Assembly (NCBI GenBank): GCA_013289585.1 | Contig: JABCZR010000023.1 | Location: 27,780 to 91,779 of the forward strand | Direction: 5' to 3' | Origin: Acidobacteriota bacterium | GTDB lineage: Bacteria > Acidobacteriota > Terriglobia > Acidiferrales > UBA7541 | Length of the DNA stretch: 64,000 nucleotides | Shown here: one piece after another, positions 19,101 to 27,048 of the stretch | Numbering within the stretch: the first letter of the stretch is position 1 | Layout of the letters: every line of letters starts with the position of its first letter | Program-made: the position numbers and the translations under genes | The notes under the pieces: model-generated | Database searches by the model: none | Seen by the model: only the letters and a program-made list of their open reading frames with translations | Told to the model about the DNA's origin: nothing

Positions 19101-19865
19101 ATGCTGCGTCATTCTTTCCGCGCGACTGCTTTGCTCATTCTGGCTCTGGCCGTGGTCGGGGCTGTTCCCACTCATGCCATCACCAAGGAGTTCAATCAAT
19201 CCTATCCGCTTCAGCCCGGGGGTTCCTTTGAACTCCAGAACGTCAACGGGGCCGTTGAGGTGCAGGGATGGGACCGCAATGAGATCGAAATTCATGCCGT
19301 CAAAACCGCCAAGCAGAAAGAAACTGACCTCGAGCGCGTCACGATCGATGTAGACGCCAGGCCCGACGCGGTCTCCATTACCACGCGCTATCCTCAGAAT
19401 GAAGGCGTCGAAGTGGCGGTGGAGTACACCATCCACGTCCCGCACGGCGCGCGCCTCGAGCATCTGGGCACCGTGAATGGCACATTGCGCATCGCCGGCG
19501 TTGAACTGGTGGAAGACGTCCACACTGTGAACGGAAATATTGAAGTCTTCGATGCCGGCGGAAGCGTCCACGCGCACACTACCAACGGCAATGTGCGCCT
19601 GGAGCTCGCGCACATCCGCGACAAGAATGGCTTCACCGCCGAAACAACCAATGGTTCTCTGGTGCTTGCCGTGCCTTCCGACACCCAGGCTGATCTCGAA
19701 GCTCGCTGCCTCAACGGCAACTTCTATTCGGAACTCCCTGTCGCCATCGAGAGCTCGGAACGTCCCCGCGAGATTCACGGCAAATTGGGTCACGGCGGAG
19801 TTCCGATTCATTTGCGCACCATCAACGGCGGGATTCGAATCGTGATTCTTCGGTCGACGGTTTAG
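19101..19865 (+). CDS. Exported DUF4097 beta-repeat protein
   Basis: 254 residues. A classical signal peptide is visible (RHSFRATALLILALAVVG, cleavage near THA|I at about 26). The mature part is a right-handed beta repeat of DUF4097 type, with recurrent LQNVNGAVEVQGWD, TVNGTLRIAG, TVNGNIEVFDAGG and TTNGNVRLELA lines. The family is annotated in many genomes as a putative adhesin, without proven function. It lies third after a coupled sigma/anti-sigma pair and just before a double-PDZ protein, and resembles part of the preceding TonB-fusion protein, so it probably acts in the same envelope process. Confidence 0.82.
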   Translation: MLRHSFRATALLILALAVVGAVPTHAITKEFNQSYPLQPGGSFELQNVNGAVEVQGWDRNEIEIHAVKTAKQKETDLERVTIDVDARPDAVSITTRYPQNEGVEVAVEYTIHVPHGARLEHLGTVNGTLRIAGVELVEDVHTVNGNIEVFDAGGSVHAHTTNGNVRLELAHIRDKNGFTAETTNGSLVLAVPSDTQADLEARCLNGNFYSELPVAIESSERPREIHGKLGHGGVPIHLRTINGGIRIVILRSTV

Positions 19866-19904
19866 CGTTTGCTGCGTCTAAATCTGCAGGAGGGTGGGAC
19901 GACA

Positions 19905-20918
19905 ATGTACAAGCGAAATTTGCTTTTCGCCGGCGGGGTTGCGGCGCTCAGCGTGGCGCTGATCGCGCTGCCCGGCACTTCAGCAAAAACACAGAGCCCC
20001 CAGGATGCCAGGATCGCGCAGCTGCAACAGGAAATTGAAATCTTGAAAATGGAGCGAAGCACTCCGCAAGCCATTGTGGTGCAGGAGGAAGGCCGCGAGC
20101 AACAGGAAGTGAGTCCGCTCATTCAAAAAGACGATGTCACCATTTTCGTGGACGGTGATGGTTCCGGCTGGCTTGGTGTCGAGACGCGTGAAGTGACCGC
20201 CGACAAAGCTAGGGAACTCAAGCTCCCCGCCGAACGTGGCGTCGTCCTCGGAAAGATTGTTCCGGATAGCCCGGCAGCCAAGGCAGGCCTCAAGGAAAAT
20301 GATGTTGTGACGGAGATCAACGGCCAGCGTGTCGAAGGCGCTGCGCAATTCCGCCGCATGGTCCATGAAATCCCTGCGGGCCGAAGCATTCAGCTTACCG
20401 TCTGGCGGGATGGCCGCTCTCAGACTCTGAGCGCAACGCTGGGTAAGTCTGAGGAGCGGCGGCAGAGCCTGAAAATGATCGCGCCGTCAGCCGGTGCCTT
20501 TGCCTTCCGCATGCCCGACATGCCGGAAATCCCCGATATCCCTTCGATGGAGTGGAACAACGGAATGCTCTCCGGCGGACAGCCTCGCCTCGGCATTGAT
20601 GCCGAAGATCTCAGCGGCCAGCTCGGCGCATTTTTTGGCGCGCCCGAGGGCGAAGGAATTCTGGTCCGTGACGTAAACGCCGGCTCACCCGCTGAAAAGG
20701 CTGGACTGAAAGCCGGCGATGTCATCACTTCGCTTGATGGTGACCGCATCCGCTCGGTTAGCGAGCTTCGGGAAAGGCTCTCCTCCAAGCGCGATGACAA
20801 AGAGAAGACGGTAAAGCTCGGCGTCCTTCGCAACAAAAGCTCTCTCTCGCTCAATGTAGAACTGCCTCCGCCGCCGGCAAAGGTCAAGCACCCGATGACC
20901 CATCGCACCAATATCTGA
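19905..20918 (+). CDS. Periplasmic double-PDZ protein
   Basis: 337 residues from the ATG at 19905, selected because AGGAGG lies about 11 bases upstream; an in-frame ATG at 19869 sits before that site. A signal peptide covers about 1-27. Residues 33-52 form a short coiled coil (RIAQLQQEIEILKME). PDZ 1 spans about 80-175 (GWLGVETREV, then SPAAKAGLKENDVVTEING). PDZ 2 spans about 215-315 (PRLGIDAEDL, then SPAEKAGLKAGDVITSLDG). There is no HtrA-type trypsin domain, so it is a binding or scaffold protein. It is the last gene of the sigma/anti-sigma/DUF4097 operon and is followed at once by a strong terminator. Confidence 0.85.
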   Translation: MYKRNLLFAGGVAALSVALIALPGTSAKTQSPQDARIAQLQQEIEILKMERSTPQAIVVQEEGREQQEVSPLIQKDDVTIFVDGDGSGWLGVETREVTADKARELKLPAERGVVLGKIVPDSPAAKAGLKENDVVTEINGQRVEGAAQFRRMVHEIPAGRSIQLTVWRDGRSQTLSATLGKSEERRQSLKMIAPSAGAFAFRMPDMPEIPDIPSMEWNNGMLSGGQPRLGIDAEDLSGQLGAFFGAPEGEGILVRDVNAGSPAEKAGLKAGDVITSLDGDRIRSVSELRERLSSKRDDKEKTVKLGVLRNKSSLSLNVELPPPPAKVKHPMTHRTNI

Positions 20919-20936
20919 CATCACCCGATCCGCAAA

Positions 20937-20966
20937 GGCCCCCGGCTAGGTCTGGGGGCCTTTTTT
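20937..20966 (+). terminator. Rho-independent terminator after the PDZ gene
   Basis: GGCCCCC (20937-20943) pairs with GGGGGCC (20954-20960) around a ten-base loop, followed by six T (20961-20966). It ends the five-gene plus-strand operon. The T run overlaps the last codon of the convergent gene on the minus strand. Confidence 0.92.
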
Positions 20967-21429
20967 ATTCTTCGTCGGACGGCAGCGAGGAAAGTGTACC
21001 GTCGAACGCCGCGTAATGCCGATGGTGCTCTTCCGGCTCGTTCACCGCAGTCCCATCGCGTTCCACCCACGCGTGCGCTTCAAACTTCTCATTCTGTTTT
21101 CGAATCCCGATGCGCAACTCAGAAGTAATCCCCTCACGCCCAAGCAGCCACCAAAGTGCCAGCGACTTCGCCAGACAAGACGGATGAACCAATCCGTGGC
21201 GATCCGCGGCGTTGACCATGTGCGCGACCAGCGCCGCGCGCCCGCTCGCCGCAGTGTTGTCTTGCTTGGAGTTTGCATTCGAAAGGAAGCGTTCCAGCGC
21301 CGCACGCGTCACGCGGAATCCACGCCAGCGCAAGCTCAGGGAAACAACGGGCAGCAGCACGATCGCGCGCAGAAACAGGCTCTGCGCCGGGCGCTCCAGC
21401 GCGCTAAATCGCCGGAGCCGTTCCCACAT
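20965..21429 (-). CDS. Lasso-peptide B2-like transglutaminase-fold protein
   Basis: 154 residues. The second half matches the McjB/B2 C-terminal domain: PSCLAKSLALWWLL with Cys85, then AHAWVERDG with His119. These fit the Cys and His of the leader-peptide protease site. The third catalytic position, 12 residues after the His, is Glu131 rather than Asp, by my memory of McjB spacing. In lasso systems B2 cleaves the precursor leader with the help of the B1 recognition protein. Its start overlaps the end of a PqqD/B1-like gene by 26 bases. No C-type cyclase gene is present in the window. Confidence 0.8.
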   Translation of the reverse strand: MWERLRRFSALERPAQSLFLRAIVLLPVVSLSLRWRGFRVTRAALERFLSNANSKQDNTAASGRAALVAHMVNAADRHGLVHPSCLAKSLALWWLLGREGITSELRIGIRKQNEKFEAHAWVERDGTAVNEPEEHHRHYAAFDGTLSSLPSDEE

Positions 21430-21709
21430 CAGCGGGCAGAACTTGCAACAGGCCGTTGTCCACGAGCCGGCTCAGCAGTTCCGTAAAGTTGGCGTGCAGC
21501 AATTCCGGTTCGACATCAAATTCCGCGAGCAGTTCCTGGTACGCCGCATCAATGCTTGGCAAACCGGTGACGAGTTCCCACATCCGTGTGCCGGTCTCAT
21601 CCAGCCCAAAATAGCGTTCCGTCTCGAGATTCAGCAGTACCGACTCGCGATCCAACACTCGGACCAGCACGTGCGCCGGCGCAGCAGCACGGTCAGCAAA
21701 CGACACCAT
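21404..21709 (-). CDS. PqqD / RiPP recognition element (B1-like) protein
   Basis: 101 residues starting MVSFADRA. I chose the ATG at 21707-21709 because AAGGAG lies eight bases upstream; the ATG at 21713-21715 is only two bases from it. The sequence has the PqqD pattern: a short N-terminal beta hairpin with LLNLETERYFGLDETGTRMWEL (positions about 25-47), then a helical half ending near LVDNGLLQV. These domains bind leader peptides of ribosomally made peptides and bring them to the modifying enzyme. Here it overlaps a B2-like leader protease gene, so the pair resembles B1-B2 of lasso pathways. It is divergent from an ABC exporter. Confidence 0.82.
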   Translation of the reverse strand: MVSFADRAAAPAHVLVRVLDRESVLLNLETERYFGLDETGTRMWELVTGLPSIDAAYQELLAEFDVEPELLHANFTELLSRLVDNGLLQVLPADVGTAPAI

Positions 21710-21851
21710 CAGCATAGCTCCTTGGGGGCATGCGCGGTTTTCTGACCGCGGCGGCTGGAGGGATACCCCTTGCCGCACTATTCTACCGAGGAATCCGCGG
21801 TTGCGCCATGCGTGAAGGCGCCGCGCTCTTTTCTTCCCCTCGTGCATCCAA

Positions 21852-22718
21852 ATGTCGCGCCGATTGTCTTCGGGCCGAAGACACGCTATAAGTTTTCTGG
21901 TGCCCGAAGCCGCCATCACCATCGAATCTCTGGAAAAGTTGTTCCCTGCGGCACGCAGCGGTTGGCGCGCTTTCATCCAGCCTTTCGAAAAGCCTACCGT
22001 CGTCGCACTCGCCGGTCTTTCGTTCGAAGTCCGCGAAGGAGAATCTGTAGCGATTCTCGGCGCCAATGGCGCGGGCAAATCCACTCTCCTGCGAATTCTT
22101 GCCACGCTTCTCGTTCCCAGCGGCGGCCGCGCGCGCGTCGCCGGAAACGACACCGTCCTTCAATCGCGCGAAGTCCGCCGCCGGCTCGGCTATCACGCCG
22201 GCACCGACCATGGCTTTTACCCGCGCCTCACCGGCCGTCAAAACCTGCACTTTTTTGGCAGCTTGAATCAACTTTCGAGCGCCATGGCCTCACAAAAAAT
22301 CTCGCTCCTCGCCGAACAATTTCAAATTCGCGAAGCCCTCGACCGTCAGGTACGCACACTCTCCTCCGGCACTGTGCAGCGCCTCAGCCTTGTCCGCGCT
22401 TTGCTTCATCAGCCCAGCGTTCTGCTACTTGACGAACCCACCCGTAGCCTCGACGCCATCGGCGCCGCGGAATTCCGCCGTTTCCTGAAAACCGATGTCC
22501 TGCAACGCGGCCGAACTTCCCTGCTCTTCGCTTCACACACACTTCCCGAAGTCGAATTACTCGCCGACCGCGTGGCTGTCATCGATGCCGGCCTCCTTCT
22601 CGCTTGCGATACTCCGTCCGCACTCAAACGCACCGCCGGTGTTTCTTCTCTCGAAGAAGTTTTTCTTCGCCTCACGGGACGCAGCCCCCACGCCGCGGAA
22701 GGGAGCGACACCGAATGA
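21852..22718 (+). CDS. ABC transporter ATP-binding protein
   Basis: 288 residues. Walker A is GANGAGKS near 73-80, the signature is an altered LSSGTVQR near 176-183, Walker B is VLLLDEPTRSLD near 196-207, and a switch His follows in FASHTLPE. It belongs to the CcmA/DrrA type of ATPases that work with ABC-2 permeases. The start is uncertain: the first 16 residues do not look conserved, and a GTG at 21900 would begin at VPEAAITIESLEKLF; neither site has a clear Shine-Dalgarno. Its stop overlaps the permease start by four bases. The divergent PqqD/B2 pair suggests a link to export of a processed peptide, which is inference. Confidence 0.9.
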   Translation: MSRRLSSGRRHAISFLVPEAAITIESLEKLFPAARSGWRAFIQPFEKPTVVALAGLSFEVREGESVAILGANGAGKSTLLRILATLLVPSGGRARVAGNDTVLQSREVRRRLGYHAGTDHGFYPRLTGRQNLHFFGSLNQLSSAMASQKISLLAEQFQIREALDRQVRTLSSGTVQRLSLVRALLHQPSVLLLDEPTRSLDAIGAAEFRRFLKTDVLQRGRTSLLFASHTLPEVELLADRVAVIDAGLLLACDTPSALKRTAGVSSLEEVFLRLTGRSPHAAEGSDTE

Positions 22719-23530
22719 CGCGCATCCTTCGCGAATTGTGGCTTTTTTTTTGGCGCGACCTCTCCATCGCGCGCACTTACCGCACGGTCTTTGTCCTTGA
22801 GGCCATCGAGGCGCTTTTCGGCGCCGCCATGTTTTATTATGTCGCGCGCTTTGTGGACACTCCCCAGCTCCAGCGCGCCCTTCCGCAGGGTGGCGGTTAT
22901 TTCGCTTTTTCGCTTGTCGGCTATGTCTTCCTGGATTATCTCAACGCCGCGCTGGACACTTTCGACCGCAGCCTGGAAGAAGCGCGCGATTCCGGCACTC
23001 TCGAACACCTTCTGGTAACCCAGGCCTCGCTTCCCGTTTTCGTTGCCGGCTCGGCCGTCTACCCCTTTGTCGCCACCACTCTGCGCATTGTGGTCTACCT
23101 TGCCTGGAGCGTCGCGCTTTTCGGATTTCCGTTGCGTGCCGCGAACTGGCTTTCAGTGGTCGTCGTCCTGCTGGCGACCTTGCTGGCATTTTCTGGCCTC
23201 GGGATCTTTTCCTCGAGTTACCTCCTCCTCTTCAAACGCGGCAATCCCGCCAAGTGGTTTTTTCTGGGAGTTTCCAGCGTTGTCGGTGGCATGCTTTTCC
23301 CCGTCAACATCCTCCCGGACTGGCTGCAAGTCGTGGCACGTTTAAACCCGGTGACCTATGCGCTGGAGGCTATGCGCGCCGCTCTTCTGGGAGGCGCGAC
23401 CGTAGTCGAGTTGTGGCGTCCTCTGGCCGTCCTTCTTTTTTCCGCGGCCCTGCTTTTGCCGTGCTCCATGTTCGCGTTCGCCTGGGCGCTTCGCCGTACA
23501 AAAATCACCGGCACTCTCACCCACCGTTAA
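22715..23530 (+). CDS. ABC-2 type transporter permease
   Basis: 271 residues from the ATG at 22715, which overlaps the ATPase stop and follows GGAAGGGAG. About six hydrophobic segments are spread over 20-265. The stretch FFLGVSSVVGGMLFPVNILPDWLQ and then LNPVTYALEAMRAALLGG (about 185-225) is typical of ABC-2 export permeases. Together with the ATPase it forms a complete exporter. The substrate is unknown; drug, lipid and peptide exporters share this architecture. Confidence 0.9.
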   Translation: MTRILRELWLFFWRDLSIARTYRTVFVLEAIEALFGAAMFYYVARFVDTPQLQRALPQGGGYFAFSLVGYVFLDYLNAALDTFDRSLEEARDSGTLEHLLVTQASLPVFVAGSAVYPFVATTLRIVVYLAWSVALFGFPLRAANWLSVVVVLLATLLAFSGLGIFSSSYLLLFKRGNPAKWFFLGVSSVVGGMLFPVNILPDWLQVVARLNPVTYALEAMRAALLGGATVVELWRPLAVLLFSAALLLPCSMFAFAWALRRTKITGTLTHR

Positions 23531-23533
23531 TAG

Positions 23534-23566
23534 AAAAAGGCCGGCTTCGCCACGCGAAACCGGCCT
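23534..23566 (-). terminator. Rho-independent terminator for the minus-strand TPR gene
   Basis: Read on the minus strand, AGGCCGGTTTCGCG pairs with CGAAGCCGGCCT around a short loop and is followed by a run of five T. It lies 26 bases beyond the stop of the TPR gene and just past the stop of the plus-strand permease. The plus-strand side has no T run. Confidence 0.85.
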
Positions 23567-23591
23567 CGGAATATCCTGCAGCAAAAATATT

Positions 23592-24737
23592 TTAAGACTT
23601 CTTTTTCTTCATGTTGACTTTGGTATCGATGCCCGGCGCCATCAACTGCAGCTGCTCCAGCCCTTGCTTCGCCTGTTGGCCCCACGTTCCATTGGGATCG
23701 AGCTCCACCGCTTTCTGGTAAGCCTCAATCGTCCCCGGTGCGAACTGCACCTCTTCCCGATCCCCTACTTTTTTCGTGGTCATCTTGTACACCAGCGAGG
23801 CGCCAAGCAGATACCAGGTCTGAGCGTTTTTTGGATCCAGCTCCGCGGACTTCTGCAGCGGCTCGACCGCGTCGCCCAAACGATTCGCGTTGTACAAACT
23901 TATTCCGAAGTTGCGCCACGCCGTCGCCGCATTCGCCGGATCCAGTTCCGCGCTCTTGGTGTACGCAGCCTTGGCTTCATCGATTTTTCCCATGCGCGCC
24001 AGGACATTGCCCATGTTGTTGTAGTAGCCTGGCACGTCGGGCTTCAGCGCAATGGCCTGCTTATAGGCATCCGCTGCTTCCTCGTTTCGTCCTCCGGAGT
24101 CGTAGGCTTCTCCGAGCTTGACCCAAACCAGCGCCGCGTTAGGATCCTTTTCGCCAAGGGCCTTCTGGGCTTCCTTGAATTCGGCTACCGCCTGGTCCGA
24201 AAGGCCCGCCAGTTTTTGCTTGAGCGGGTCGCGCTGATCGGGCGTAGCCTTTAGCAGTTCTGCCCTGACCTGTTTTTCCTGAACAACCAGCGCGTCTCCC
24301 GCGGCGACGTGCGCTTTCAGTCCTTCCAGGTTCTTCTTGGCCTCTTCATTCTTCTTCGCTGCCTCCTGATACTCCGCTCCCTGCTTGGCGGCGATATCCT
24401 TGAAATTGAGATCAACCCTTGCTTCAACACCGCCCTGCACCCGGCAATTGGACTCATACGGCGGATTCGGCGCCGGGAGCATCACGCGAACGACGTAGAT
24501 GCCCGTGCGCAGATTCCGGAACATGTAGTTCCCATCTTTGTCCGTTTTCGTATCCACCTTGACGCCCTGTTCATTGACGGACTGAACGGGCAGGTCCGCC
24601 CACGGCTTGCCGGCGATATCCATGATCTGGCCGCGAATTACGCCGTCATTTTGCGCCGCGGCGCGTGGCGTCAGAATGCTTGCCAGCGCTGCCAGCAGAA
24701 TCGCGGCGAGCGCCCACGACTTATTTAAACTCTTCAT
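23592..24737 (-). CDS. Exported TPR protein with carboxypeptidase-regulatory-like domain
   Basis: 381 residues from the ATG at 24737, where AAGGAG lies eight bases upstream; an ATG at 24800 is also in frame but lacks a site. A signal peptide ends near AAAQN (about 28). Residues about 30-105 are a CarboxypepD_reg-like beta domain (VIRGQIMDIAGKPWADLPV, GNYMFRNLRTGIYVVRV). A charged helical stretch (about 115-175) is followed by TPR units from about 185 to 350, with NAALVWVKLGEAYDSGGR and PGYYNNMGNVLARMGK. The C terminus ends in a run of lysines. It is probably a periplasmic assembly factor. It is read convergently towards the ABC permease. Confidence 0.82.
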   Translation of the reverse strand: MKSLNKSWALAAILLAALASILTPRAAAQNDGVIRGQIMDIAGKPWADLPVQSVNEQGVKVDTKTDKDGNYMFRNLRTGIYVVRVMLPAPNPPYESNCRVQGGVEARVDLNFKDIAAKQGAEYQEAAKKNEEAKKNLEGLKAHVAAGDALVVQEKQVRAELLKATPDQRDPLKQKLAGLSDQAVAEFKEAQKALGEKDPNAALVWVKLGEAYDSGGRNEEAADAYKQAIALKPDVPGYYNNMGNVLARMGKIDEAKAAYTKSAELDPANAATAWRNFGISLYNANRLGDAVEPLQKSAELDPKNAQTWYLLGASLVYKMTTKKVGDREEVQFAPGTIEAYQKAVELDPNGTWGQQAKQGLEQLQLMAPGIDTKVNMKKKKS

Positions 24738-24843
24738 GCTCCATTCTCCTTTTTCACCGGGGAAACCCCACCCGGGATGGCCGGGCAATGTGCGCCCCAT
24801 TATCTCTCATCCGTGCCAGATTCCAAGCCTGCCCGCCGCAGGC

Positions 24844-25560
24844 TTAGCGCGTTGCGGAAACCGCTCGCCGGTAAGGTATGGGATCCGGCACGCCCGCCTC
24901 CGCGAAAGCGCGCAGCCGCAGCAGGCAGCTATCGCACGCACCGCAGGCAGCATCCTCGTTCTGGTAGCACGACCAGGTCAAATGGAAAGGAGCGCCCAGC
25001 TCAATGCCCCGCCGGATGATCTCGCTTTTCTTCAGGGTAATCACCGGAGTCACGATTTCGATCCGCGTCTCCGGTCGGGTCCCCACTCGGATCAATTCCT
25101 GAAACACCCGATAGTATTCAGGCCGGCAATCCGGGTAGCCCGAACTATCCTCCGCCACTGCCCCGATGTAAATCGCCCCTGCGCCAATTGCCTCCGCCCA
25201 GCTCACTGCCACGGAAAGAAAATGAGCGTTGCGGAATGGTACGTAAGTCACGGGAATCGCGCTGCCTTGTGGCCCCGGCGCTCCGAGTTCATTTTCGGGA
25301 ACGGAAATGCTCTGGTCGGTAAGCGCGGACCCGCCAATCGCCCGAAAATGATCGAGCTGCACAACGAGCCTCTCGCGCACACCATAGAAATCAGCAATCG
25401 CTCCAAACGCCCGCCGCTCACGCTCCTGCGTCCGCTGCCCATACCCGGCGTGGAGCAGCGCGATGTTTTCCGCGCCATGCGTTTCCCGGGCAATCGCCGT
25501 ACTCACGCACGAGTCCATCCCCCCGCTCAACAACACCACTGTTTTGCCAGAATCAGCCAT
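24844..25560 (-). CDS. queC: 7-cyano-7-deazaguanine synthase QueC
   Basis: 238 residues, near the usual size. The PP-loop SGGMDS is at 12-17. The zinc site Cys198, Cys206, Cys209 and Cys212 ([16 protein letters not shown]) is complete. QueC converts 7-carboxy-7-deazaguanine to preQ0 with ATP and ammonia, on the route to queuosine in tRNA. queE and queD lie upstream on the same strand, so three consecutive steps of the path are encoded together. No queF is in the window. Confidence 0.95.
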   Translation of the reverse strand: MADSGKTVVLLSGGMDSCVSTAIARETHGAENIALLHAGYGQRTQERERRAFGAIADFYGVRERLVVQLDHFRAIGGSALTDQSISVPENELGAPGPQGSAIPVTYVPFRNAHFLSVAVSWAEAIGAGAIYIGAVAEDSSGYPDCRPEYYRVFQELIRVGTRPETRIEIVTPVITLKKSEIIRRGIELGAPFHLTWSCYQNEDAACGACDSCLLRLRAFAEAGVPDPIPYRRAVSATR

Positions 25561-25690
25561 TCAATCCTTCAGGAACCCGCACTTTCTAATTTCGCTCGTC
25601 TCTTATGCGAATCCGTTTATCGTGCTCCACCCACGAAACGTATCGGGGCTATCTTTATTTCATTACTTCATTATTTCTTTACTTCTTTTC

Positions 25691-26386
25691 TTAGACCCCC
25701 TTTGTCGCTGGCTCCCAGATAAACTTGTGCAATTGCAGCCCCAGCCGCACCGGCAGCCTGTCCGCCAGAATCCATTCCACCAGCTTGCGCGGCTCCAGCC
25801 CTGCCCACTTCCCGGCTGGATCTTCAAACACCGGGGAAAACAAAATCTGTTTCACGCGCCCAGCCAAACCGTGTTGCAGCGTAAACTCCCGCGCAAAGTC
25901 ATAGTCGCGCCGCGTCGAGAGCACGAATTTCACTTCATCCTTCTCGCTCAGCGCTTCCAGGTTGCGCATTTCGAATGTGTCCGGTTCGCCCGAGTCCGGG
26001 CACTTCACGTCAACGATCTTGATTACCTCACGCGGAAGCTCCCCGATGAAACGCTCGCCGCTGGTTTCGATCATCACCGTATAACCGCTGGCAATCAGTC
26101 TCTCCGCGAGTGGATAAATTTCTTCCTGCAGCAGCGGCTCGCCGCCTGTCAATTCCACCAGCGGAACCGGCGCTTGCGAACCCTGCATTTTCTCGCTGCG
26201 CCCCGCCAGCTCATCCACCCGCGTCCATACCTCTTCGACACTCATTTTCTTTCCACCGTGGAATGCGTACGCCGTATCGCACCACGTGCAGCGCAGGTTG
26301 CAGCCCGTCAGCCGCACAAAAATGCACGGCAGTCCCGCCCGCGTCCCTTCTCCCTGAATCGATTTGAATATTTCGGTGATAACCAT
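25691..26386 (-). CDS. queE: 7-carboxy-7-deazaguanine synthase QueE
   Basis: 231 residues. The family-specific SIQGEGTRAG opening (9-18) precedes the radical-SAM cysteines Cys29, Cys33 and Cys36 in GCNLRCTWCD, and ELTGGEPLLQ follows near 91. QueE rearranges 6-carboxytetrahydropterin to 7-carboxy-7-deazaguanine using SAM and a 4Fe-4S cluster. It lies between a 62-residue membrane protein gene (16 bases upstream) and queC (130 bases downstream). Confidence 0.95.
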   Translation of the reverse strand: MVITEIFKSIQGEGTRAGLPCIFVRLTGCNLRCTWCDTAYAFHGGKKMSVEEVWTRVDELAGRSEKMQGSQAPVPLVELTGGEPLLQEEIYPLAERLIASGYTVMIETSGERFIGELPREVIKIVDVKCPDSGEPDTFEMRNLEALSEKDEVKFVLSTRRDYDFAREFTLQHGLAGRVKQILFSPVFEDPAGKWAGLEPRKLVEWILADRLPVRLGLQLHKFIWEPATKGV

Positions 26387-26402
26387 GGCCTGCCACTATC
26401 CG

Positions 26403-26591
26403 CTAGGAACGGTGGGTCTCCGTTTTGCGCGCATTCCGCCGCGACAACCAATAGATTGCGCCAAAAAAAAGCGCCATCGCAATGATCAGGCGCGGATACC
26501 CCGGCGCAAATCCCATGTATCTCAGGACAATCACGTATCCCGCCGCCACCAGCAGCGCCGGAATCATAATGATGAAGAAAGTTCGGTTCAT
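26403..26591 (-). CDS. Small two-helix membrane protein in the queuosine gene cluster
   Basis: 62 residues: MNRTFFIIMIPALLVAAGY begins a first membrane helix (about 4-25), a short GFAPGYP turn follows, then a second helix (about 33-50) and a basic tail ending RRNARKTETHRS. It is packed tightly between queD (24 bases) and queE (16 bases) on the same strand, which supports expression. I do not recognise the family and no role in the pathway is known to me. Confidence 0.65.
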   Translation of the reverse strand: MNRTFFIIMIPALLVAAGYVIVLRYMGFAPGYPRLIIAMALFFGAIYWLSRRNARKTETHRS

Positions 26592-26615
26592 CGGTTCACC
26601 CGCGTCTCAAATGTC

Positions 26616-26996
26616 TTAGGCTCCGGGCCGGTACTGCGCTCTGCTCGTGTCCGTTTCCCACAAAATCACGTCCGTAACCTTCGCGCCGGGCGGCAAACTA
26701 TTTAATTGCCGCGTAACCTCATCGTAAAAATATTTCGCCACGTTTTCCGCAGAAGGATTCACGGTCTTGAACGGCTCCAGGTCGTTCATGAACTGGTGGT
26801 CAAGCCTGCCCATGATCTCTCGAATCACCTGCTTTAGCTGCGTGAAATCAACAAGCAACCCGATCCCATCCAGTTGCGGTCCCTCCAGCGTCACGCGCAC
26901 GCGATAGTTGTGGCCATGCACGTTCTCACACTTCCCTTTGTAACCGCGCAGGGCATGTCCCGCCGAAAAGGTCTCTTCCACGCTGACTTGAAACAT
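26616..26996 (-). CDS. queD: 6-carboxy-5,6,7,8-tetrahydropterin synthase QueD
   Basis: 126 residues. The PTPS-fold zinc ligands His14, His27 and His29 are present (FSAGHAL and VHGHNY), with catalytic Cys23 in GKCENVHGHNY. LDHQFMNDL, typical of QueD, follows near 65-73. It makes carboxytetrahydropterin from dihydroneopterin triphosphate, the first committed step to queuosine. The gene lies 52 bases after the helicase gene in the same direction and leads the queD-membrane protein-queE-queC cluster. Confidence 0.94.
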   Translation of the reverse strand: MFQVSVEETFSAGHALRGYKGKCENVHGHNYRVRVTLEGPQLDGIGLLVDFTQLKQVIREIMGRLDHQFMNDLEPFKTVNPSAENVAKYFYDEVTRQLNSLPPGAKVTDVILWETDTSRAQYRPGA

Positions 26997-27048
26997 ATCT
27001 CTCCAGAATTGATTCGCCAGCTCACAGCGATTTCCTATAGATCACGGC

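Noticed and set aside
20965..23530. A complete lasso peptide biosynthesis cluster
   Set aside because: The recognition and leader-protease-like genes are present, but there is no asparagine-synthetase-like cyclase and no precursor with a typical leader and core.
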